Below, piece by piece: positions 1 through 5,871 of a stretch of DNA of 6,851 nucleotides; position 1 is the stretch's first letter; each line of letters starts with the position of its first letter. Both the position numbers and the translations under genes were made by a program. A model generated the notes under the pieces. It was not told the origin of the DNA. It made no database searches and was given only the letters and a program-made list of their open reading frames with translations. The stretch comes from Firmicutes bacterium UBA6811 (GTDB lineage: Bacteria; Bacillota; SHA-98; UBA4971). Location: assembly GCA_002452295.1 (NCBI GenBank), contig DKEX01000131.1, positions 30,390-37,240 on the forward strand, in the 5' to 3' direction.

Positions 1-1472
1 ACACCGGGCCCGCCTCCATTGCCTTTCACGAGTGCCGATACGATCTGCTCCATCTTCATGGCCCGCGAGCCCTTCACCAGGATGACGTCCCCGGGCCGCA
101 CAAGCCCTCGAAGGACCTCGATCGCTTCCGCGTTGCTTGCGCATATGACCACGTCCCGGGAGCTTCTACCCAGGCGAAGCGCCTCTTCTCCTGCGAGGCG
201 GGCGAGATCTCCTGCGGTAACAAGCACGTCGCACGGCAGCGCCACTGCCGCCCGGCCGAGGTCGCGGTGGGCCTCGGAAGAGATCTCTCCGAGCTCGAGC
301 ATGTTGCCGAGGACAGCGATCTTCCGTCTATTGCCCGCCACCTCACGTAGCGTGGCGAGGGCCGCCCTCACGGAAGCCGGGTTGGCGTTGTAGGTGTCGT
401 CTATCACCGCATAGCCCTTTTGGGACTCCACGATCCCCGACCGCCCGGAAGACGGCTCGAAGTGGTTGAGCCCGTCCGCCACGGCGAACGAGTCCACCCC
501 AAGGGCAAGGGCCGCGGCGCCGGCCGCAAGAGCATTATAGACGTTGTGCATGCCAGGCACGGGCACATGCACCCTGAACGACCTCTGGCCGTACGACATG
601 ACGAATTCCGTGCCGTCCTCCCCCAGGCTCCTCACGTCGGTGGCCCTCACATCGGCGTCGCGCTCGACCCCGAACAACACGACCTTCGCGGAAGTCTTCC
701 CCTTCATTGCCGCGGTGTGTTCGCAATCGGCGTTGAGCACGGCTATGCCGTCGGGCCCGAGGGCCTCCACAAGCTCCGCCTTGGCCACCGCCACGTTCTC
801 GACTGACCCGAGGAGCTCCACGTGGCTCGGCCCGACGTTCGTGACGATGCCCACGTCAGGGCGGGCTACCTCCGCAAGATCCCGGATCTGCCCCATCCCC
901 CTCATCCCCAGCTCCACCACGCATATCTCGTGATGGGCCTCGAGAGAGAGGAGGGTCAGCGGCACCCCGACCTCATTGTTGAAGTTCTCCTCGGTCCTCG
1001 CTGACCTCATCCGCTCCATGAAGATGCTGTGCGCCATGTCCTTGGTCGTAGTCTTGCCCGTGCTTCCCGTGACAGCCACCACGGGGATGCCCAGTCGACA
1101 TCTGTTGTACCTTGCGAGCCTCTGAAGAGCCCTCAGCGTGTCGTCCACGATGACCACAGGCACCGACCCCAAAAGTCCCATCAGCCTGGCCGGGGACGAG
1201 GCCACCACTCCTCTCGCGCCCTTTGCCACGGCGTCGCTGGCGAACTCGTGCCCATCGAAGTTGGGCCCAACGAGCGCGAAGAAGACCTCCCCCTCTGCAA
1301 CCCTGCGGGAGTCTGTGCACACCCCGGTAAACACGGGCGCCCCTGCGGCCCCTGCGGCCCCTGCGGCCCCCGCGGCCGCCGCCGACCCCGCCGACCCCCC
1401 GGGGGCCATCTCCGCCGCCTCACAGCGCCCGCCTGTGGCGGTTATGACCTCGTCCAGGCTAAACCTCGGCAC
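1..1472 (-). CDS. murF: MurF, UDP-MurNAc-tripeptide--D-Ala-D-Ala ligase (3' end cut by window edge)
   Basis: Cytoplasmic ATP-dependent ligase that adds D-Ala-D-Ala to UDP-MurNAc-tripeptide, the last cytoplasmic Mur ligase step. I translated the frame across the window: 490 codons are open with no stop before position 1. Visible landmarks are the N-terminal TDSRRV and DGHEF segments, the ATP-binding loop TGSTGKTTT at residues 135-143, ENFNNEVGVP at about 162-171, the central-domain VYNALAA motif, DDTYNANP at 358-365, VLGNMLELGE shortly after, and the C-terminal KGSRAMKMEQ from residue 467. That last motif normally lies very near the end, so only a few residues should be missing. The GTG start at 1470-1472 sits inside the end of murE (14-bp overlap), with GAGGGAG at 1483-1489, ten bases upstream. 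It gives the typical opening MPRFSLDEVITATGG. One oddity is a Gly/Ala-rich insert at about residues 26-46, built partly by a 9-bp tandem repeat. No frameshift was seen. Confidence 0.95.
   Translation of the reverse strand, partial: MPRFSLDEVITATGGRCEAAEMAPGGSAGSAAAAGAAGAAGAAGAPVFTGVCTDSRRVAEGEVFFALVGPNFDGHEFASDAVAKGARGVVASSPARLMGLLGSVPVVIVDDTLRALQRLARYNRCRLGIPVVAVTGSTGKTTTKDMAHSIFMERMRSARTEENFNNEVGVPLTLLSLEAHHEICVVELGMRGMGQIRDLAEVARPDVGIVTNVGPSHVELLGSVENVAVAKAELVEALGPDGIAVLNADCEHTAAMKGKTSAKVVLFGVERDADVRATDVRSLGEDGTEFVMSYGQRSFRVHVPVPGMHNVYNALAAGAAALALGVDSFAVADGLNHFEPSSGRSGIVESQKGYAVIDDTYNANPASVRAALATLREVAGNRRKIAVLGNMLELGEISSEAHRDLGRAAVALPCDVLVTAGDLARLAGEEALRLGRSSRDVVICASNAEAIEVLRGLVRPGDVILVKGSRAMKMEQIVSALVKGNGGGPG
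1341..1376. repeat. 9-bp tandem repeat inside murF
   Basis: The plus strand shows CCCTGCGGC three times in perfect tandem (1341-1349, 1350-1358, 1359-1367), followed by a fourth copy with one mismatch (1368-1376). On the murF strand each unit encodes Gly-Ala-Ala in frame, giving the flexible GAAGAAGAAGA segment at about residues 33-43. Because the unit is a multiple of three, gain or loss of copies would keep the frame. Confidence 0.9.
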
Positions 1473-2964
1473 TGCCCATGCGCTCCCTCAGAAAGCCCCT
1501 GGCGACCTCGCGGTCGTCGAAGTGAATCGTGCGATCCCGGAATATCTGGTAAGTCTCATGCCCCTTGCCTGCGACCACGACCACGTCGCCCTCCTTCGCC
1601 AGGGAGACAGCTCTCCTGATCGCGTCGGCCCTGTTCACGATGACCTCGTAGTCCTGCCCCGGCCGGCGCACGTGCAAGACCCCGTCCTCGATCTCCCGAC
1701 ATATGGCCTCGGGGTCCTCCGACCTCGGGTTATCGGAGGTGACGATGACGCGATCCGCCAGCTTCGCGGCTATCTCTCCCATCATCGGCCGCTTCGTTCT
1801 GTCGCGGTCCCCGCCGCACCCGAACACGACGGTCATCCCGCCCGGCCCGAGGCCTGCGGCGGCCTTCAGCACGTTCTCGAGGCTGTCGGGGGTGTGCGCG
1901 AAGTCAACCACCACCGCAAACGGCTGGCCCTCATCTATGGTCTCGAACCGGCCGGGCACGCCCGGAACCCCCTCAACCCCTGCCATGATCCGGTCCAGCC
2001 CGGCCCCTACGGCGATACCGCCGGCGATGGCCGCGAGCGCGTTGTATACGTTGAACACCCCGGCCAGCTTCAACCGCACCTCGGCGCGTCCCGCAGGCGT
2101 GCAGGCCGTAAACGACGCTCCGTCGCGGAGAAGCTGCACGTTCTCGGCCCTGACGTCAGCGGCGCTGGTGATGCCATAGGTCAGCACGTCGGCGCGGGTC
2201 CTCGAGATGATATGCCCGGCGTGCGGCTGGTCCAGATTGACCACGGCAGTCCTCGAAAGCCCCTTGGGCGAGCGCCCGGCGCCCAGCGACTCAAAGAACG
2301 CCGCCTTGGCGGCCAGGTAGTTCTCGAACGTTCCGTGGAAATCCAGGTGGTCGTGGCCGATGTTGGTGAACACCCCGACATCGAAATCGACCCCGAGCAC
2401 GCGCCGTAGCACCACCGCGTGGGACGACACCTCCATCGCCGCGGCGCCCTGCCCCTTCTCCCGCATCTCGCTGAGCATCCGTTGGATGTCGAGGGATTCC
2501 GGCGTCGTGTGCTTCGCCTGCACCACCTCGTCTCCGATGACGTGGCCCACGGTGCCGATTATCCCGCACCAGCGCCCGGAGGCGTCGAGCACCCCCTTCA
2601 CCAGGTGCGTCGTGGTGGTCTTGCCCTTGGTGCCGGTGACCCCCACGCAAACCATCGACCGGGACGGGTCGCCGTAAAGGCCCTGTGCCACCCTGGCGAG
2701 GGCCTCGCGCGAGCTCGTCACCGCGGCCGTCGCCACGCCGTCCGGAGGGACGACATCCCTCTCGACGATGAACGCCACTGCCCCCCGCGACACGGCATCG
2801 CCGATGAAGTCGTGGCCATCGTATCTCTCCCCTTTTATGCACACGAAAAGGTACCCCGGCTCGACCTTGCGCGAGTCGTATGCCACGCCCTGCACCGGAA
2901 TGTCCCTGCTTCCCGTGAATCGCTGCACGCTGACCCCTTCGAGCAAGTCTCCCAGATTCGGCAC
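1459..2964 (-). CDS. murE: MurE, UDP-MurNAc-L-Ala-D-Glu--meso-diaminopimelate ligase
   Basis: Cytoplasmic ATP-dependent ligase that adds the third stem-peptide residue to UDP-MurNAc-L-Ala-D-Glu. With the chosen start it is 501 residues, normal for the family. Landmarks in that numbering: YDSRKVEPGYLFVCIKG in the N-terminal UDP-binding domain, ATP loop TGTKGKTTTT at 110-119, HTTPES at 152-157, the lysine of the YLAAKAAFF segment at 220 (the position carbamylated in characterised MurE), VYNALAA, GVPGRFE, DFAHTPDSL, CGGDRDRTKRP, and DNPR at 411-414. DNPR is the established signature for meso-DAP rather than lysine specificity, so a DAP-type wall is inferred. Start choice: the frame is open to a GTG at 3000, but a strong GGGGAGGT at 2977-2984 precedes the GTG at 2964 by 12 bases, and MPNLGDLLEG resembles usual MurE openings. 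The 3' end overlaps murF, suggesting coupled translation. Confidence 0.97.
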   Translation of the reverse strand: MPNLGDLLEGVSVQRFTGSRDIPVQGVAYDSRKVEPGYLFVCIKGERYDGHDFIGDAVSRGAVAFIVERDVVPPDGVATAAVTSSREALARVAQGLYGDPSRSMVCVGVTGTKGKTTTTHLVKGVLDASGRWCGIIGTVGHVIGDEVVQAKHTTPESLDIQRMLSEMREKGQGAAAMEVSSHAVVLRRVLGVDFDVGVFTNIGHDHLDFHGTFENYLAAKAAFFESLGAGRSPKGLSRTAVVNLDQPHAGHIISRTRADVLTYGITSAADVRAENVQLLRDGASFTACTPAGRAEVRLKLAGVFNVYNALAAIAGGIAVGAGLDRIMAGVEGVPGVPGRFETIDEGQPFAVVVDFAHTPDSLENVLKAAAGLGPGGMTVVFGCGGDRDRTKRPMMGEIAAKLADRVIVTSDNPRSEDPEAICREIEDGVLHVRRPGQDYEVIVNRADAIRRAVSLAKEGDVVVVAGKGHETYQIFRDRTIHFDDREVARGFLRERMGSAEV

Positions 2965-2976
2965 TTGCGTCGTATT

Positions 2977-2984
2977 ACCTCCCC
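2977..2984 (-). promoter_or_regulatory. Ribosome binding site deciding the murE start
   Basis: GGGGAGGT on the minus strand, 12 bases upstream of the GTG at 2962-2964. The spacing is on the long side, but this is the strongest Shine-Dalgarno match near the murE 5' end. It lies inside the longer reading frame that starts at 3000, and so argues against that longer start. Confidence 0.65.
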
Positions 2985-2986
2985 GT

Positions 2987-3015
2987 TCATATCGGATCAC
3001 ATCGACTCATATCGG
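2987..3015. repeat. 9-bp direct repeats next to the palindrome
   Basis: TCATATCGG occurs at 2987-2995 and again at 3007-3015 on the plus strand, start-to-start 20 bp, about two helical turns. The second copy runs into the left arm of the palindrome at 3011-3026. This arrangement fits a protein-binding region upstream of murE but is short enough to be accidental. Confidence 0.7.
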
Positions 3016-3046
3016 TCCGGACCGATCTCCGTCCCGTCAGTACCAT
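2987..3046 (-). CDS. Possible 19-residue leader peptide between ftsI and murE (speculative)
   Basis: A short open frame from ATG (3044-3046) to TGA (2987-2989) encodes MVLTGRRSVRTDMSRCDPI. It is preceded by AGGAG at 3052-3056 with a 5-base gap, a better-spaced ribosome binding site than that of murE itself. Its stop lies 22 bases before the murE GTG and just upstream of the murE ribosome binding site. Its frame differs from that of murE, so it is not a simple N-terminal extension. A perfect palindrome sits inside it. I recognise no homology; the peptide is basic and has no run of a single amino acid such as attenuator leaders show. It could be a leader or translational-coupling peptide, or chance. 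Confidence 0.25.
   Translation of the reverse strand: MVLTGRRSVRTDMSRCDPI
3011..3026. repeat. Perfect 16-bp palindrome in the ftsI-murE spacer
   Basis: ATCGGTCCGGACCGAT reads identically on both strands. It lies in the 113-bp gap between ftsI and murE. As DNA it has the shape of a dimeric-regulator operator. As RNA it could only form a 6-bp stem with a CCGG loop, and there is no T-tract, so it is not an intrinsic terminator. Confidence 0.9.
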
Positions 3047-3077
3047 TATGTCTCCTGCAATTGGCTGTTATGACAGA

Positions 3078-5225
3078 TTAAGGTTGCCCCGGGGCGCCGG
3101 GCATCTCCGCCGCAGGAGGCTCGAACCCGACGATGACCACCGACCCCCTGGGGACCCTTGTTCCCGGCTTCGGATCCTGCCACCTGGCGATGCCGGTGCC
3201 CTCGGCCTGCATCCGGAGCCCGGCCTCGCTGAGGAGAAGCGCCGCGTCCTTCATGGTCCTGCCTGAAAGGTGCGGGACAGCCACGTCCTCGTCCACTTCA
3301 TTATAGAGTTCGCCCATATCCAAGTAAAGCACGACGGTGGTGCCGCGCGGCACGCGCGCCCCGGGCCTCGGCGTCTGGTCGCGGATCGTGTCGCCCGACC
3401 CCTTCATCTTCGCCTCGAGCCCGAAGTCCGACACGAGCACCTTCGCGGCGTCCGCCGCGTCTCGCCCCACGAGGTCTGGTACAGCCACAAGCTGAGCCGG
3501 CTTCGCACCATCCTCCGGCTTCTCCGTCTCAGCCGGCGCGACCGGGGACACCTCCATGTACCTGAGGGCGTCGCGCACGATGGCCTGGAACGTGGGGGCC
3601 GCGAGAACGCCGCCGTAGCTTATGCCGACGTTGGGCTCATCCCACACCACCAGCACGGAGATCCTGGGATCCTCGACCGGAGCGAAGCCCAGGAACGAGG
3701 CGACGCGCTTCTCGCCGTACCTCCCCGCCTCCGGCTTCTCGGCCGTGCCTGTCTTGCCCGCCACACGATACCCAGGGATCTTCGCCCGGTACCCGGAGCC
3801 GTTGACCACGACCGACTCGAGGATGAGCGAAAGCTCCCTGGCGGTCTCCTTGCTGATGACCTGGCGAACTGGCTCCGGCGCGAACTCCTTCACAAGGCTT
3901 CCGTCCGGCGCCACGGCCTTCGATACCAGGCGCGGTCGCATGAGGGTGCCGCCGTTGGCTATTGTGTTGAGGGCGGAAAGAAGCTGCAACGGCGTCACGG
4001 ACACGCCCTGGCCGAAGGAGATGTTGGCTATCTCCACCAGCCCCACGTTCTTCTCCGGCTGAAGAAGGCCTGGCGCCTCACCCGGATAGTCGATGCCGAG
4101 AGGGCTTCCAAGCCCGAACGCCCGAATGTACTTATAGAACCGCTCTGTGCCCAGGCGCATCCCGAGCATGGCAAACACCACGTTGCACGAGTTCTCCGTG
4201 GCCTCGGTGAATGTCTGGCTGCCGTGGCCGCCTGCGAGCCAGCAGCGCACATACCTGTCCTCAACGCGGATGAAGCCCGGGTCGAAGAACGTATCGGAGG
4301 GTTTCACGAGCCCCTCCTCCATCGCGGCCGCCGCTGTCACGATCTTGAACGTGGACCCCGGCTCATACACGTCGGACACCACGATGTTGCGCCTGGCGAT
4401 CTCAGGGTACTCATAGTAGCGGTTGGGATTGTACGTGGGTCGGGCAGCCATCGCCAGCACAGCCCCGGTGCTCGGATCCATCGCCAGGATCATGCCCCGC
4501 CTGGCCTTCGTCTCTACCATGCCGCGGTCAAGCTCGCGTTCGACGATGTACTGGATGACCTCATCGATGGTCAGATAGAGGTCGTTGCCATCCACAGGCG
4601 GGATGAACCTCGTCACTCCCCCGGGGATCTCCCTGCCAGTGGCGTCGCGCTCGGAGACGATCTGACCGCGAGTGCCGCGCAGGTACGAGTCATGCTGGAC
4701 CTCCACGCCCTCGAGCCCCTGGTTGTCGATGCCGGCGATGCCCAGGATGTGCGCGGCCAGCCTATCCTTGGGATAGAACCTCTGGCCGCGCTCGGTGAAA
4801 CCTATTCCGGGCAGGTTCAGCTTCCTGATGGCCGCCGCCCTGTCCGGGTCCACCCTGCGGTCGATCCAGACCGTGGCGGCCTTCTGCGTGAGCTTGTTGC
4901 GGATGGCCACAGGGTCCTGCTCCAGAATACGGGCGAGCGCCTCCGCGGTCCCGGCAGGGTCTTTGACCTCCACCGGCACAGCGTAGATCGAGTCGGCGCT
5001 CACGCTCACCGCGAGTTCCCGGCCATTCCTGTCGCGTATGGTTCCCCTTCTGGCATCCACGGGCACAGGGTATAGCCTCTGGTCCAGTGCCAGCTTTCGA
5101 AACCGGTCACCCTGGGCGATCTGGAGCCATGACAGCCGCAACATGAGCAGGAGGCTGATAGCCCCCCACATAATAAAAAGCCAGGCTACCCTCTTTTTGA
5201 TGGCAACGCCCGAGTACACCGACAC
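3078..5225 (-). CDS. ftsI: Class B penicillin-binding protein (FtsI / PbpB / SpoVD family) with two PASTA domains
   Basis: Septal peptidoglycan D,D-transpeptidase, membrane-anchored with its catalytic part outside. It is 715 residues. A short cytoplasmic N-terminus is followed by one transmembrane segment at about 13-33, then the class B dimerisation/pedestal region (RGTIRDRNGRELA at about 60-72). The transpeptidase domain carries all three active-site motifs: S291-T-F-K with the nucleophilic serine, S346-C-N, and K491-T-G-T. A Pro/Glu-rich linker at about 559-576 leads to two PASTA repeats at roughly 579-638 and 646-702. Start: GTG at 5223-5225 with GAGGT seven bases upstream (5233-5237); an ATG at 5230-5232 is out of frame. 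Placement right after ftsL fits the divisome enzyme. In Bacillus subtilis the two relatives are PbpB (division, two PASTA) and SpoVD (sporulation, one PASTA); two PASTA domains and the adjacent ftsL favour the division role, but sequence alone cannot exclude SpoVD. Confidence 0.96.
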   Translation of the reverse strand: MSVYSGVAIKKRVAWLFIMWGAISLLLMLRLSWLQIAQGDRFRKLALDQRLYPVPVDARRGTIRDRNGRELAVSVSADSIYAVPVEVKDPAGTAEALARILEQDPVAIRNKLTQKAATVWIDRRVDPDRAAAIRKLNLPGIGFTERGQRFYPKDRLAAHILGIAGIDNQGLEGVEVQHDSYLRGTRGQIVSERDATGREIPGGVTRFIPPVDGNDLYLTIDEVIQYIVERELDRGMVETKARRGMILAMDPSTGAVLAMAARPTYNPNRYYEYPEIARRNIVVSDVYEPGSTFKIVTAAAAMEEGLVKPSDTFFDPGFIRVEDRYVRCWLAGGHGSQTFTEATENSCNVVFAMLGMRLGTERFYKYIRAFGLGSPLGIDYPGEAPGLLQPEKNVGLVEIANISFGQGVSVTPLQLLSALNTIANGGTLMRPRLVSKAVAPDGSLVKEFAPEPVRQVISKETARELSLILESVVVNGSGYRAKIPGYRVAGKTGTAEKPEAGRYGEKRVASFLGFAPVEDPRISVLVVWDEPNVGISYGGVLAAPTFQAIVRDALRYMEVSPVAPAETEKPEDGAKPAQLVAVPDLVGRDAADAAKVLVSDFGLEAKMKGSGDTIRDQTPRPGARVPRGTTVVLYLDMGELYNEVDEDVAVPHLSGRTMKDAALLLSEAGLRMQAEGTGIARWQDPKPGTRVPRGSVVIVGFEPPAAEMPGAPGQP

Positions 5226-5231
5226 GCGTCA

Positions 5232-5265
5232 TACCTCGCCTTACCTTGCCGCAACCTACCTTGCC
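5232..5265. repeat. Three copies of a Shine-Dalgarno-like 9-mer at the ftsL-ftsI junction
   Basis: On the minus strand GGCAAGGTA occurs at 5257-5265 and 5242-5250, and a one-base variant GGCGAGGTA at 5232-5240. The first spans the ftsL stop codon and the last contains the GAGGT that serves ftsI. Start-to-start distances are 15 and 10 bp. Confidence 0.8.
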
Positions 5266-5849
5266 GTCACGCGCACCTGCGGGTGGTCCTGATTGGGGAT
5301 GTCATAGAACCACCTTGCTACAAACGGGGAGACCAGACCAATCAGAGCGTCGCCAGCCCGGACGGCAAGACCCTCCTTGAGCTGCGACTGCACAGGCGAC
5401 GGCGCATTGACTGAATCGCCCGTGGCGCGCCGGCCGGCATCCCCCGGTACCAGCACGACGAACTCCGCGGCGGCCGGGTCGACCATGCCCAGGCGCACCC
5501 GGGCGATCTCCTCGATCCTCTCCAGAGAATCGAGGTTCGCAATGGAGAGGCTCAGCCTGTCGTACTCGGTCTCGGTCGCCGCCAGCTTCTCCTCGATCCT
5601 GACCAGCCTGTACCCGCAGCTCATGACCGCAGCTCGCAGTGCAAGGTTGCCGAGAAGAAGCCCGGTTGCGACTATAGCCAGGAGCGCCACCCTGCCAAGG
5701 TGCGCCCTTTTCCCGGAGGCTGCCCCCGCAGCCGGGACCACGTCCACCTGCTCGGCCCGTCGCTCGCGGGCGGTGCGCCGCCCCAGGCTACCTCGTTTCG
5801 GGCTGCCTCTCTCACGCCGCACCATGGGCCTGGCTTTGGCCGGTACCAT
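5256..5849 (-). CDS. ftsL: FtsL-like cell division protein
   Basis: Small bitopic membrane protein of the FtsL/DivIC type. In known systems FtsL pairs with FtsB/DivIC and DivIB/FtsQ outside the membrane and helps activate the FtsW-FtsI synthase. It is 197 residues from the ATG at 5847-5849. Residues 1-50 form a very basic cytoplasmic tail, 53-75 a hydrophobic transmembrane helix, 80-118 a charged predicted coiled coil (RIEEKLAATETEYDRLS...), ending in IARVRLGMVDP (115-125), typical of the family. A further 70 or so residues follow, including a hydrophobic, aromatic stretch at about 168-184, longer than the usual FtsL tail. Start: GGGGGGAG at 5857-5864 with a seven-base gap. The frame extends upstream to 5993, but that would overlap rsmH by over 100 bp. 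Identity rests on topology, the C-terminal motif and position between rsmH and ftsI rather than strong sequence identity, as usual for this fast-evolving family. Confidence 0.88.
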   Translation of the reverse strand: MVPAKARPMVRRERGSPKRGSLGRRTARERRAEQVDVVPAAGAASGKRAHLGRVALLAIVATGLLLGNLALRAAVMSCGYRLVRIEEKLAATETEYDRLSLSIANLDSLERIEEIARVRLGMVDPAAAEFVVLVPGDAGRRATGDSVNAPSPVQSQLKEGLAVRAGDALIGLVSPFVARWFYDIPNQDHPQVRVTAR

Positions 5850-5856
5850 CTGTATT

Positions 5857-5864
5857 CTCCCCCC
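5857..5864 (-). promoter_or_regulatory. Ribosome binding site deciding the ftsL start
   Basis: GGGGGGAG on the minus strand, seven bases before the ATG at 5847-5849 and just after the rsmH stop codon at 5872-5874. It supports starting ftsL here rather than at in-frame codons inside rsmH. Confidence 0.75.
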
Positions 5865-5871
5865 AATTTCC

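Noticed and set aside
1138..2409. A 423-codon open frame on the plus strand across murE and murF
   Set aside because: It lies opposite two well-supported ligase genes, crosses their junction, and shows low-complexity shadow composition with no recognisable motif.
2965..3000. A longer murE start at GTG 3000
   Set aside because: No ribosome binding site precedes it at a sensible distance, and the extra 12 residues contain the GGGGAGGT that fits the GTG at 2964. The choice is likely but not proven.
3040..3080. A sigma-70 type promoter upstream of murE (CATAAT at about 3046-3051)
   Set aside because: The -10-like hexamer has no recognisable -35 box at 16-18 bp, and it overlaps the short frame's start codon and ribosome-site region. 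It is too weak to list.
3011..3095. Intrinsic terminator between ftsI and murE (palindromes at 3011-3026 and 3086-3095)
   Set aside because: Neither is followed by a T-run on the coding strand. The second, GCCCCGGGGC, lies at the ftsI 3' end and has no loop beyond its own centre. Transcription most likely continues into murE.
3270..5075. A 601-codon open frame on the plus strand opposite ftsI
   Set aside because: It is antisense to a gene with all catalytic motifs. Long antisense frames are expected in G+C-rich coding DNA because stop codons are rare in the complementary phase. Its translation is rich in Arg, His, Pro and Leu and resembles no family I know.
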